The notes under the pieces are model-generated. The model ran no database searches. It saw only the letters and a list, made by a program, of their open reading frames with translations, and was not told the DNA's origin. A stretch of 11,533 nucleotides of DNA, from NCBI GenBank assembly GCA_007132315.1, contig SLOW01000111.1, forward strand, positions 1-11,533. Direction: 5' to 3'. The position numbers and the translations under genes are program-made. The stretch's first letter is position 1. Every line of letters begins with the position of its first letter. Source of the stretch: Opitutales bacterium (GTDB taxonomy: Bacteria; Verrucomicrobiota; Verrucomicrobiia; Opitutales; T3Sed10-336). Of this stretch, positions 1 to 6,086 are shown one piece after another.

Positions 1-858
1 AACGTTGGCATCGGATTGATCCAGTCGCGCTGCGGTCCAGACCGGGAGGAAAACCTGGAACGCGCCTTGCGGGGTATCGGGGAAGCGGCCTCGCGCGGGG
101 CGCGCATCATCTGCCTGCAGGAGCTGTTCCTGACGCGCTATTTCTGTCAAACCGAGGACGCCGAACGTTTTTCCCTGGCGGAGGCCGTGCCGGGGCCGAC
201 AACCGATCGCCTTTCCCGCGCGGCGGCCGAGCACGGCTGTGTGCTGGTGGCGTCGCTGTTTGAAAAGCGGGCGCCCGGGATTTACCACAACACTGCGGCG
301 GTCATCGACGCCGACGGCGCCTACCTGGGGAAGTACCGCAAGATGCACATCCCCGACGACCCGAACTATCACGAGAAATTCTACTTCACCCCGGGCGATC
401 TCGGCTACCGCGCCTGGGATACCCGGTACGGCCGCATCGGGGTGTTGGTCTGCTGGGATCAGTGGTACCCGGAGGCGGCGCGCCTCACCGCCCTCTCGGG
501 CGCGCGCATCCTGTTTTATCCGACGGCGATCGGTTGGATGGACGAGGAACGGGAGAGCGAGGGCGATGCCCAGAAAACGGCCTGGGAAACGGTCCAGCGC
601 GGCCACGCCGTGGCCAACGGCTGTTTCGTCGCCGCGGTCAATCGCACCGGACGTGAGGACGCCCTCGATTTCTGGGGCGGTTCCTTCGTGGCCAACCCGT
701 TTGGCGAGGTCATGGCCAAAGCGGCCCCGGATCGCGAAGAGGTGCTGGTGGTGGAATGCGATCTCGACCGCATCGAGGAAGTGCGGCAAAACTGGCCCTT
801 TTTCAGGGATCGCCGGATCGAGACGTACGGTGATATCGAAAAACGTTTTATTGATTAA
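1..858 (+). CDS. aguB: N-carbamoylputrescine amidase, 5'-partial
   Basis: Carbon-nitrogen hydrolase of the nitrilase superfamily, expected to convert N-carbamoylputrescine to putrescine, CO2 and ammonia in the cytoplasmic arginine/agmatine route to polyamines. The reading frame is open from base 1 and begins with the family's first beta strand (NVGIGLIQSRCGP), so only a few N-terminal residues are probably missing; the TTG at 16 is not a convincing start. Counting from that TTG, the catalytic triad is visible: Glu36 in LQELF, Lys109 in KYRKMHIPD and Cys146 in VLVCWDQWYPEAAR. The YFCQTED stretch (42-48) and the FWGGSFVANPFGE segment near the C-terminus favour the AguB subfamily over other nitrilases. 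It is followed after only 2 bases by a GH4 glycosidase gene, so the two are probably co-transcribed. No agmatine deiminase is seen in the window; it could lie upstream. The family is certain; the exact substrate is inferred from similarity remembered, not searched. Confidence 0.9.
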   Translation, partial: NVGIGLIQSRCGPDREENLERALRGIGEAASRGARIICLQELFLTRYFCQTEDAERFSLAEAVPGPTTDRLSRAAAEHGCVLVASLFEKRAPGIYHNTAAVIDADGAYLGKYRKMHIPDDPNYHEKFYFTPGDLGYRAWDTRYGRIGVLVCWDQWYPEAARLTALSGARILFYPTAIGWMDEERESEGDAQKTAWETVQRGHAVANGCFVAAVNRTGREDALDFWGGSFVANPFGEVMAKAAPDREEVLVVECDLDRIEEVRQNWPFFRDRRIETYGDIEKRFID

Positions 859-860
859 CC

Positions 861-2297
861 ATGGCTGAACAAGAAACCCAGGCCGGCCGGGCCGGCCACG
901 CCGGTCACACCAAAGACGCCGGCGCATCGGGACTGCCGGGGACCGTCGATCGTCCGATCAAAATCGTATTCCTCGGGGCCGGAAGCGGCTTCACCCCGCG
1001 GGTGATAAGCGATGTGCTGCGGATTCCCGGCATTCGCGGCGGCGTTTTCGCCCTGGTCGATATCGACGAAGGGCGGCTCCACGCCATGCGAGGCGTGGTC
1101 GAGAAACTGAAGGCCGGCCTGCCCGGCGGCGACGCGTGGCGGATCGAGGCGTCGCCGGACCGGCGCGAGGTGCTGGCCGGAGCGGATTATCTGGTCAATT
1201 GCATCGAGGTCAGCGGCGTGGACTGTGTGCGCTTCGACCATGACATACCGGCCAGCTACGGTATCGATCAGTGCATCGGCGACACCATCGGGCCGGGCGG
1301 CCTCTTCAAGGCGCTCAGGACGATTCCGTCGTGGCTGGAGATTCTCCGCGACGCCGAGGAGATGTGCCCCGGCGCGCTCGTGCTGAATTACACCAACCCG
1401 ATGAACATGCTCTGTCTCGCCGCGTCCCGCACCAGCGCCATGCGGGTGGTCGGGCTCTGCCATTCGGTTCAGGGAACGAGCGAACTGCTCGCCCGGCGGG
1501 CCGGTGTGCCCTTGCGCGAGATGGAGTGGGTATGCTCCGGGATCAATCACCTCGCCTGGTTCACGACCCTGCGTCACCGGGGCGAGGATTTGTATCCGCG
1601 GCTCATGAAGAAGGCGCGCCGCGATCTCGACGGGAAATCGGATGATCCGGAGGATGCCGACGATCTGGTGCGCAAGGACATGATGCTCCACTTCGGAGCG
1701 TTTATCACCGAAAGCAGCGGTCACCTCTCCGAATATCTGCCCTATTACCGCAAACGGGAGGATCTGCGCGAACGGTATTGCCGCGCCGGATACCACGGCG
1801 AATCGGGGTTTTACGCCAACAACTGGCCGGAGTGGCGCCGCGGGGCCGACCGGGAACGCGAGGAGATGCTGGCGGGCAAGCGCTCGGTCGGATGGGACCG
1901 GAGTTGGGAATACGCCAGTTGGATTATCGAGGCACGGGAGAAGGACACGCCGCACCGCATCCACGGCAACGTGATGAACTGCGCCGGCGGCGGGGACGCG
2001 CTCATCCCGAACCTGCCCGCCGACGGATGTGTCGAGGTTGCTTGCCTGATCGATCGCAACGGTGTTCAGCCAGCGAGGCAGGATCAGCTGCCTCCGCAGA
2101 TGGCCGCGCTCTGCGACTCCAACATGCGCCTGTTCGATCTCGGCGCGCAAGCGGCGATCGAGAAGAGCAAGGAATTGGCCGTGCACGCCCTGTTGCTGGA
2201 CCCCCTGGCCGCCGCGGTTTGTTCTCCGGCGGAAATCAAGGCCATGACCCTGGAACTCTTTGAGGCCGAAGCCGGTTTTCTTCCCGGTTACCGTTGA
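861..2297 (+). CDS. Glycoside hydrolase family 4 (alpha-galactosidase/alpha-galacturonidase-like)
   Basis: GH4 enzymes cleave glycosidic bonds by an NAD+ and Mn2+ dependent redox-elimination mechanism in the cytoplasm. The 478-residue product shows the Rossmann nucleotide-binding start (IKIVFLGAGSGFTPRVI, 33-49), the family segment DTIGPGG (141-147), NYTNP (176-180), and the two metal-site motifs CHSVQG (Cys200, His201) and SGINH (His230). The CHSVQG signature and the SEYLPYYRK segment place it nearer the MelA/LplD alpha-galactosidase or alpha-galacturonidase branch than the 6-phospho-glycosidases; the substrate cannot be fixed from sequence alone. The N-terminus carries about 30 extra residues, rich in Gly, Ala and His, before the first beta strand; no ATG, GTG or TTG occurs in frame between 861 and the Rossmann strand, so ATG 861 is the most sensible start even though no Shine-Dalgarno is visible. 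It starts 2 bases after the amidase stop, suggesting translational coupling. rpiB follows 52 bases later. Confidence 0.88.
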   Translation: MAEQETQAGRAGHAGHTKDAGASGLPGTVDRPIKIVFLGAGSGFTPRVISDVLRIPGIRGGVFALVDIDEGRLHAMRGVVEKLKAGLPGGDAWRIEASPDRREVLAGADYLVNCIEVSGVDCVRFDHDIPASYGIDQCIGDTIGPGGLFKALRTIPSWLEILRDAEEMCPGALVLNYTNPMNMLCLAASRTSAMRVVGLCHSVQGTSELLARRAGVPLREMEWVCSGINHLAWFTTLRHRGEDLYPRLMKKARRDLDGKSDDPEDADDLVRKDMMLHFGAFITESSGHLSEYLPYYRKREDLRERYCRAGYHGESGFYANNWPEWRRGADREREEMLAGKRSVGWDRSWEYASWIIEAREKDTPHRIHGNVMNCAGGGDALIPNLPADGCVEVACLIDRNGVQPARQDQLPPQMAALCDSNMRLFDLGAQAAIEKSKELAVHALLLDPLAAAVCSPAEIKAMTLELFEAEAGFLPGYR

Positions 2298-2349
2298 AGC
2301 GGGAATTTTGCTTGGCCTGCGCGGTCAATCCTTTCTAATCAGGCTCCTT

Positions 2350-2790
2350 ATGAGAATTGCCATCGGTTCGGACCACGCCGGGTTCGCCTACAAGGAAATG
2401 ATTCGAAAACATCTGGCCGAACGCGGAATCGAAGTCGAGGACTTCGGCGCCTATTCCGCGGAGCCGGCCGACTACCCCGTGTACATTCGGCCGGTGGCCG
2501 AAGCGGTGGCCGAGGGGCGATTCGACCGCGGGATCGTTCTCGGCGGCTCGGGTAACGGCGAGGCCATCGTCGCCAACCGGGTGAAAGGGGTTCGTTGCGG
2601 CCTGTGCTGGAACGAGGAGGTCGCCCGCCTGAACCGCCGGCACAACGACGGCAACGTGCTCTCGCTGGGCGAGCGGGTGATCGATGCCGACACCGCCCTG
2701 AAAATCGTCGATACCTGGCTGGCGACCCCATTCGAAGGCGGCCGCCACGAGCGCCGTATCCGCCTGATCGACGAACCCGGCCAGAGGTAA
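2350..2790 (+). CDS. rpiB: Ribose-5-phosphate isomerase B (RpiB/LacAB family)
   Basis: Interconverts ribulose-5-phosphate and ribose-5-phosphate in the pentose phosphate pathway. The 146-residue product has the family's usual length and opens with MRIAIGSDHAGFAYKE (phosphate/substrate loop, Asp8-His9). The start at ATG 2350 is chosen because it begins exactly at the first beta strand; the frame is open back to 2260 but that extension overlaps the GH4 gene. The active-site loop reads LGGSGNGEAIVANRVKG (64-80): the position that is a catalytic cysteine in the E. coli type is glycine, and Glu71 sits where the mycobacterium-type enzymes have their catalytic glutamate. RHNDGNVLSLG (97-107) is the conserved substrate-binding region. 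An alternative member of the fold (allose- or galactose-6-phosphate isomerase) cannot be excluded, but RpiB is the best fit. Same strand as the GH4 gene, with a weak AGG 7 bases before the start. Confidence 0.9.
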   Translation: MRIAIGSDHAGFAYKEMIRKHLAERGIEVEDFGAYSAEPADYPVYIRPVAEAVAEGRFDRGIVLGGSGNGEAIVANRVKGVRCGLCWNEEVARLNRRHNDGNVLSLGERVIDADTALKIVDTWLATPFEGGRHERRIRLIDEPGQR

Positions 2791-2848
2791 CGTCCCGCCC
2801 GCTTCGCCGCCAGCCCGCCCGGTCCCGGTCGCGCGGGGCGGAGCGGCG
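2791..2848. other. GC-rich gap between convergent genes
   Basis: This 58-base spacer separates the convergent 3' ends of rpiB (+) and the coiled-coil gene (-). It is almost pure G and C with several complementary runs (CGCCG/CGGCG and CCCGCC/GGGCGG), so it can fold on either strand and may act as a shared transcription end, but there is no T tract and I do not call an intrinsic terminator. Confidence 0.3.
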
Positions 2849-3472
2849 TCAACCGGATTCGCCGCGCTCGGCGAGTTCTTTCTCCCGGCGTTCGATCGCC
2901 TCTTCGCGGGCCTCGAGTTCCTCCCGTCGCTGGTCGAGTTCGGTCTCCTGTTCCTGCTGTTGCTGGAATTTGTCAAACAGCGTGTTTTCACTCTGGTCCA
3001 GGAATTCCTCCCGTTCCTTCAGAGCGGCTCGGGCTTCCTGGAGGGACTTTTCCTGTCTTTCGAGTTCCGCACGCCACTCTTCCAGGGCTTTCTTCGCCTC
3101 ACTCGACATCTCGGACGTCTCCGGTCCCGCCGCTTTTCGCGTGGATTGGAGGAGCTTTTCCCGCGCCTTGATCAGCGCCTCCGTTTCCCACAGGTCGCGT
3201 TCCTTTTCCTGCAGGCGGGCATCCGAGCTCTGCAGGGCTTCTTCGCGTTCCTGCAGGGTGACTTCGAGTTCCCGCAGCGAAGCGGTCAATTCTTCCAGGT
3301 TCCGTGCGTCGAACGTCTGGCGCGCTTCGTGCAACGACGATTCGGTCAGCGAACGGATCGCGTCCACGGACCGCTGCGACTCGCGGGAGAGCTCCTGCGA
3401 ATAGTTGTTCAAGCTGCTCAGGCTCAGCCGGCGTTTCAGCGGGGGGAGGGGCCTTCTTTCGGGCGTGCTCAT
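2849..3472 (-). CDS. Coiled-coil protein of unknown function, third gene of ParA cassette
   Basis: A 207-residue, highly charged protein with no family I recognise. The N-terminus is basic and proline-containing (RRPLPPLKRR, 6-15), followed by a Ser/Asn-rich stretch and then two long predicted coiled coils, roughly 55-113 and 123-204, separated by a short break with Gly-Pro (GPETSEMSS, 115-123). The coils are built of repeated LxEREExL-type heptads, with a Gln-run (QQQEQE, 170-175) near the middle of the second. No signal peptide or membrane segment is seen, so it should be cytoplasmic. It starts 40 bases downstream of the 348-residue gene and reads in the same direction, so it is probably the last gene of the ParA cassette. 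No Shine-Dalgarno is visible before ATG 3472. By analogy with ParA partners that stimulate the ATPase through a basic N-terminal peptide, Arg14/Arg15 could play that role; that is speculation. It could also simply be a scaffold or filament-forming protein. Confidence 0.75.
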   Translation of the reverse strand: MSTPERRPLPPLKRRLSLSSLNNYSQELSRESQRSVDAIRSLTESSLHEARQTFDARNLEELTASLRELEVTLQEREEALQSSDARLQEKERDLWETEALIKAREKLLQSTRKAAGPETSEMSSEAKKALEEWRAELERQEKSLQEARAALKEREEFLDQSENTLFDKFQQQQEQETELDQRREELEAREEAIERREKELAERGESG

Positions 3473-3512
3473 GACGATTCGATTCGCATCGGGTTGACGG
3501 CGGGGGCGGCGA

Positions 3513-4559
3513 TCAGTTCTTGCGGAACTTTTTCAAAAAGTCGCCCAGGGTTTTGAGAACGCCCCCTTCGGACTGCTTGGCCGCGGATCGCTCGGCGGCA
3601 TCGCCCGCGGACGGCGCGCCGGGCGCGGGACCGCTTGGACGTGTCGCTCCCTTGATTCGGGTGGTGGCCAGCCGGGCCGCCAGGGTCTCCTTGACCGGGT
3701 TGTTGATGGGTACGAAGAACCGATCCAGTGCCTGGCCGTAGTTGATCATCGATTCGAGGTCCGCTTTCTCCCGGGGAAAATGTTCGAAAACAGGCCCCAG
3801 TCGTTCTACCAGTTCCTTCTCCCGTTCGGTCAGTTTCTGCCGGGAAACCTTGTCGGCGAGCTCCTTTTCCTCGTCTTCCAGCCGACCGCCGTATTTCCGG
3901 TAAAGTGCCAGGCGTTCCTCCGTGCCAAGGCTGTCCACCAGCACGCCGATGGCTTCGGGGAGGTGGAGCCCTTTGCTTCCGGGACGGAAGGGAAGGTACG
4001 TGGCGATGGTTTTTTCGTCGATGTGGATGAGGGAATTCAGCAAACGCCTGAAATCGCCCGCCAGCACGATGTGCCGGGCCATGTTTTGGGAGAAGTCCGC
4101 GAATTCCCGCAGCGTCTTCAAATTCTGATTGTCGCAGAGCTGGCGCGCCTCCTTGGAGAGGTTGGTCAGGACGAGCGGAAACTCCGGAGGAATGTCCAGG
4201 CGACGCAGGTTTTTCATCACCTCGTTCTCTTCCGTGGCGCTAGCAGCTTCCTCCGCCTGCACCATCTCCCCGAACGGATCGTCGAACGCCAACGTGCCTT
4301 CGAGGATATTCACCAGCAGTGCGATTCGCTCCGGGTTGCTCTGCATTTCCGGAGTCGCCTCCAACTCCTCGTAGGACAGATCCACGTATTTGGCGGGTGT
4401 TTCATCCTTGCCTTTCAGCGGCCAGGGCTCGGTATCCAGGCTTTCGGCGAGACTGGAAAGTTTTGTGTCCACCAGCATGGAACTCTGGAAACTGGCCCGG
4501 ATCTTATCCCAGCGGGCGGAGGCTGATTTGTCGGTGTTCGTGTTCTCGGAGTCCGGCAT
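3513..4559 (-). CDS. Protein of unknown function, second gene of ParA cassette
   Basis: A 348-residue soluble protein that I do not recognise. Visible layout: an acidic, polar N-terminus (1-75); a largely helical central region (about 75-300) with a TNLSKEARQLCDNQNLKTLREFADF segment spanning roughly 132-155 and an acidic/basic helical stretch (222-252) typical of coiled or bundled helices; a low-complexity Pro/Ala/Gly/Ser linker (about 305-333); and a short basic amphipathic C-terminal helix (LKTLGDFLKKFRKN, 335-348). A flexible linker ending in a short helix is a common way to tether a partner or touch a membrane or nucleic acid; the partner is unknown. No enzymatic motif is visible. ATG 4559 opens the frame; no Shine-Dalgarno is seen, and the start is only 25 bases from the edge of the palindromic repeat element that separates this gene from the ParA gene. 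Downstream the coiled-coil gene follows after 40 bases. Confidence 0.75.
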   Translation of the reverse strand: MPDSENTNTDKSASARWDKIRASFQSSMLVDTKLSSLAESLDTEPWPLKGKDETPAKYVDLSYEELEATPEMQSNPERIALLVNILEGTLAFDDPFGEMVQAEEAASATEENEVMKNLRRLDIPPEFPLVLTNLSKEARQLCDNQNLKTLREFADFSQNMARHIVLAGDFRRLLNSLIHIDEKTIATYLPFRPGSKGLHLPEAIGVLVDSLGTEERLALYRKYGGRLEDEEKELADKVSRQKLTEREKELVERLGPVFEHFPREKADLESMINYGQALDRFFVPINNPVKETLAARLATTRIKGATRPSGPAPGAPSAGDAAERSAAKQSEGGVLKTLGDFLKKFRKN

Positions 4560-4584
4560 TGTTTTGAGAGATTGACGGGGTTAG

Positions 4585-4825
4585 CCTGAGTTATTCGCGA
4601 AGCCCAGAAATGGTGCAGCGCAAGGCGCGACCCGAATCCGCTTGGGCGCGTACTTGAGTACGTAAGCAAGCGGATTGTAGGGTCGCAACGCCGCGATTCG
4701 CGCTTGCGGGCGAGAGGATTGCGCAAAATACCGGGCACTAGAAACGTTTCGAACAAGGATTAAACGTAACAAGTTCATGGAAAAACCTTAAGCTACTTTT
4801 TGCGCAATCCGGTGAATAACTCAGG
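4585..4825. mobile_element. MITE/REP-like palindromic element with inverted terminal repeats
   Basis: About 241 bp bounded by a perfect 12-bp inverted repeat, CCTGAGTTATTC (4585-4596) and its complement GAATAACTCAGG (4814-4825). Inside are: a long hairpin at 4627-4686 with arms GCGACCC/GGGTCGC, AATCCGCTTG/CAAGCGGATT and CGTACT-TG-AGTACG nested in that order, and a flanking CGCAAG/CTTGCG pair (4619-4624, 4703-4708); a second perfect 13-bp inverted repeat, GGATTGCGCAAAA (4716-4728) and TTTTGCGCAATCC (4798-4810); and a 10-bp palindrome GAAACGTTTC (4741-4750). This architecture is that of a non-autonomous mobile palindromic repeat. No transposase is encoded, and I see no clear target-site duplication at the two edges. 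The right terminal repeat overlaps the last bases of the ParA gene and contains its TGA stop. There is only one copy in this window, so dispersal in the genome is untested. Confidence 0.7.
4627..4686. repeat. Long nested hairpin inside the palindromic element
   Basis: The arms pair 4627-4633 with 4680-4686 (GCGACCC/GGGTCGC), 4635-4644 with 4667-4676 (AATCCGCTTG/CAAGCGGATT) and 4649-4654 with 4657-4662 (CGTACT/AGTACG), with small unpaired bulges between. In RNA from either strand it would form a strong extended stem, able to slow transcription or protect mRNA 3' ends between the ParA gene and the next gene. Confidence 0.7.
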
Positions 4826-5711
4826 TCGGTTCGTGCTGCACAAGCTCGTCCGCGACGTGGTTGTAGTCGGTCACCACACTTTCGCCCTCGTGGCGATGGT
4901 CGCCCACCAGGACCACCGGCAGCCCGAGCGTGACCGCTCGGCGGACGATGTTCGCATCCCGGACCTGGGCGTTGAAAATCTTCGCTTGGGCGGATACTTT
5001 TTTCTGGCTGCGGAACTGGTTCAGCCGAAGCTGCATCCGGATCTTGGGGACCTCGATATCGACGTTGCCCTTGATCGAGTTGAAGATGATTCCCCGGATC
5101 TCCGCGGGAACGCCCATGCCGCTGCGGCGGAAGCTGGCCGAGGCGCGGTGAAATTTCTGGAGTTTTTCGACCAGCAGCGTGAACCCGACCAGGCTCAAGG
5201 CGTCCGGATTGGCCGGAACGTAGATTTCGTTGCTGCTGTAAACGCCGCATTGGGACGCGCGCAGGATGTTGGGCGGACAATCGAATAAAATGAAATCGTA
5301 ATCGTCCTCCAGTTCCGCCAGTTGCTCGTGGAAAATGGAATACGGTGGTTGGTTGGGATTTCCGCTCTCCAGGTCGCTTTCCAGGTCAACCAGGTTGAAC
5401 GTGGTGGGGATCAGGTCGAGACCGGGAATGACTTTTTCGCCGTTCTTGTCCTGGACGACGTCGCGCACCAGACAGTCCGCCAGGGTGGCGTTGCCGGGGT
5501 TGAAAATGGAATAAACGGCGCCTTCTCCCGAACTATTGATGCCGTTCCAGCGGTCGAGCCTCAGGAGCCAGATGCTGGCGTTGGACTGTGTGTCGAGATC
5601 GCATAGCAGTACCCGTTTGCCCGAGAGGGCGAGGCAGGAGGCCAGATTGACGATCAACGACGTCTTGCCGACTCCGCCTTTGTAGTTCAGAAAACTGATT
5701 TTTCGCGCCAT
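4821..5711 (-). CDS. ParA/MinD-family (deviant Walker A) ATPase
   Basis: A 296-residue cytoplasmic ATPase of the ParA/Soj branch, which dimerises with ATP and uses the nucleoid or membrane as a matrix to segregate DNA or position protein cargo. Visible motifs: deviant Walker A KGGVGKTS (11-18, signature Lys11), Walker A' LLCDLDTQSN (35-44), and Walker B FILFDCPPN (140-148). There is no N-terminal HTH, so it is not a type Ia plasmid ParA. ATG 5711 is chosen because it puts the Walker A loop ten residues from the start; the frame stays open 64 codons further upstream but that extension is not family-like, and no Shine-Dalgarno supports either choice. No ParB-like HTH protein is next to it; instead two unknown genes follow on the same strand. 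The TGA stop lies inside the terminal repeat of the adjacent palindromic element, so the original C-terminus may have been trimmed or extended by a few residues. A role in positioning a complex rather than chromosome partition is plausible but inferred. Confidence 0.9.
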   Translation of the reverse strand: MARKISFLNYKGGVGKTSLIVNLASCLALSGKRVLLCDLDTQSNASIWLLRLDRWNGINSSGEGAVYSIFNPGNATLADCLVRDVVQDKNGEKVIPGLDLIPTTFNLVDLESDLESGNPNQPPYSIFHEQLAELEDDYDFILFDCPPNILRASQCGVYSSNEIYVPANPDALSLVGFTLLVEKLQKFHRASASFRRSGMGVPAEIRGIIFNSIKGNVDIEVPKIRMQLRLNQFRSQKKVSAQAKIFNAQVRDANIVRRAVTLGLPVVLVGDHRHEGESVVTDYNHVADELVQHEPT

Positions 5712-5719
5712 GGAGGACT

Positions 5720-5736
5720 GAATGTGAATCTGCCGG
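5720..5736. repeat. Direct repeat, copy 1 (GAATGTGAATC-TGCCGG)
   Basis: First copy of a 17-18 bp direct repeat; the second copy at 5960-5977 differs only by one extra T. On the minus strand this copy lies just 9-25 bases upstream of the ParA start codon, overlapping the expected ribosome-binding/operator zone. It may be a regulator binding site or the footprint of a local duplication. Confidence 0.6.
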
Positions 5737-5959
5737 TGGTGTATGGATTTCGGTAGGACATTCCCGCGAACGCCTGCCGCGGGTTTGGGCCTGTACCCGA
5801 ACAATGTAACAGCCTCTTGGAGAGCCGCTTTCCGGTCAAGGTGAAAGACACGGTGCGCCGGGAGCCGCGCGATTCGATTGCGGACGCTCCCATGCCGCTG
5901 CAAAGGGCTTGATTAAGCGGTTCTGCGTGCGATCGCAGCTTCTTTGGCGCGAATAAAAA

Positions 5960-5977
5960 GAATGTGAATCTTGCCGG
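5960..5977. repeat. Direct repeat, copy 2 (GAATGTGAATCTTGCCGG)
   Basis: Second copy of the direct repeat, 240 bases from the first, in the same orientation. It lies in the gene-free region downstream of glyS and upstream of the ParA gene. No further copy was noticed elsewhere in the window. Confidence 0.6.
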
Positions 5978-6062
5978 AACACCGCGCCTCGCCGTCTGAA
6001 GAGCGGTGCTGCGGAATATCCGGTTGTGTGCGCAGGTCGCCGCTTCAGCGCGAATCCTGGAA

Positions 6063-6082
6063 CCGGGACACCTGTTCCCCGG
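6063..6082 (-). terminator. Possible glyS transcription-end hairpin
   Basis: Immediately after the glyS TGA (minus strand) the sequence can fold CCGGG/CCCGG with a 10-base loop, followed by only two T's. It sits where a terminator would be expected but lacks a real T tract, so it is a weak call. Confidence 0.25.
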
Positions 6083-6086
6083 CCGC

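Larger units (their letters stand above)
5712..6086. other. Gene-free region between glyS and the ParA gene
   Basis: 375 bases without a supportable gene; open frames crossing it are weak and low in coding character. It contains two near-identical copies of GAATGTGAATC(T)TGCCGG (5720-5736 and 5960-5977), a hairpin CCCGCG/CGCGGG (5763-5768, 5778-5783), a 10-bp palindrome TGCGATCGCA (5928-5937) and, next to the glyS stop, a CCGGG/CCCGG hairpin. It must carry the promoter of the ParA cassette if that is not read through from glyS; a TTGACC box lies on the minus strand at about 5835-5840, but no well-spaced -10 box is seen, so I do not call a promoter. Confidence 0.5.

Noticed and set aside
855..2186. 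443-codon open frame antisense to the GH4 gene
   Set aside because: The plus-strand GH4 product has clear family motifs; the antisense frame is a codon-bias shadow.
4581..4778. 65-codon open frame on the minus strand inside the palindromic element
   Set aside because: It runs through the hairpin arms and terminal repeat, and its composition follows the palindromes; no protein motif. Treated as a by-product of the repeat element.
5712..5903. 64-residue N-terminal extension of the ParA frame
   Set aside because: The Walker A loop in this family lies close to the N-terminus, and the extension has no family-like sequence; ATG 5711 is the better start.
5928..5937. TGCGATCGCA palindrome as a parS-like site
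   Set aside because: It does not resemble the known ParB binding consensus, occurs once, and such short GC palindromes are common in GC-rich DNA.
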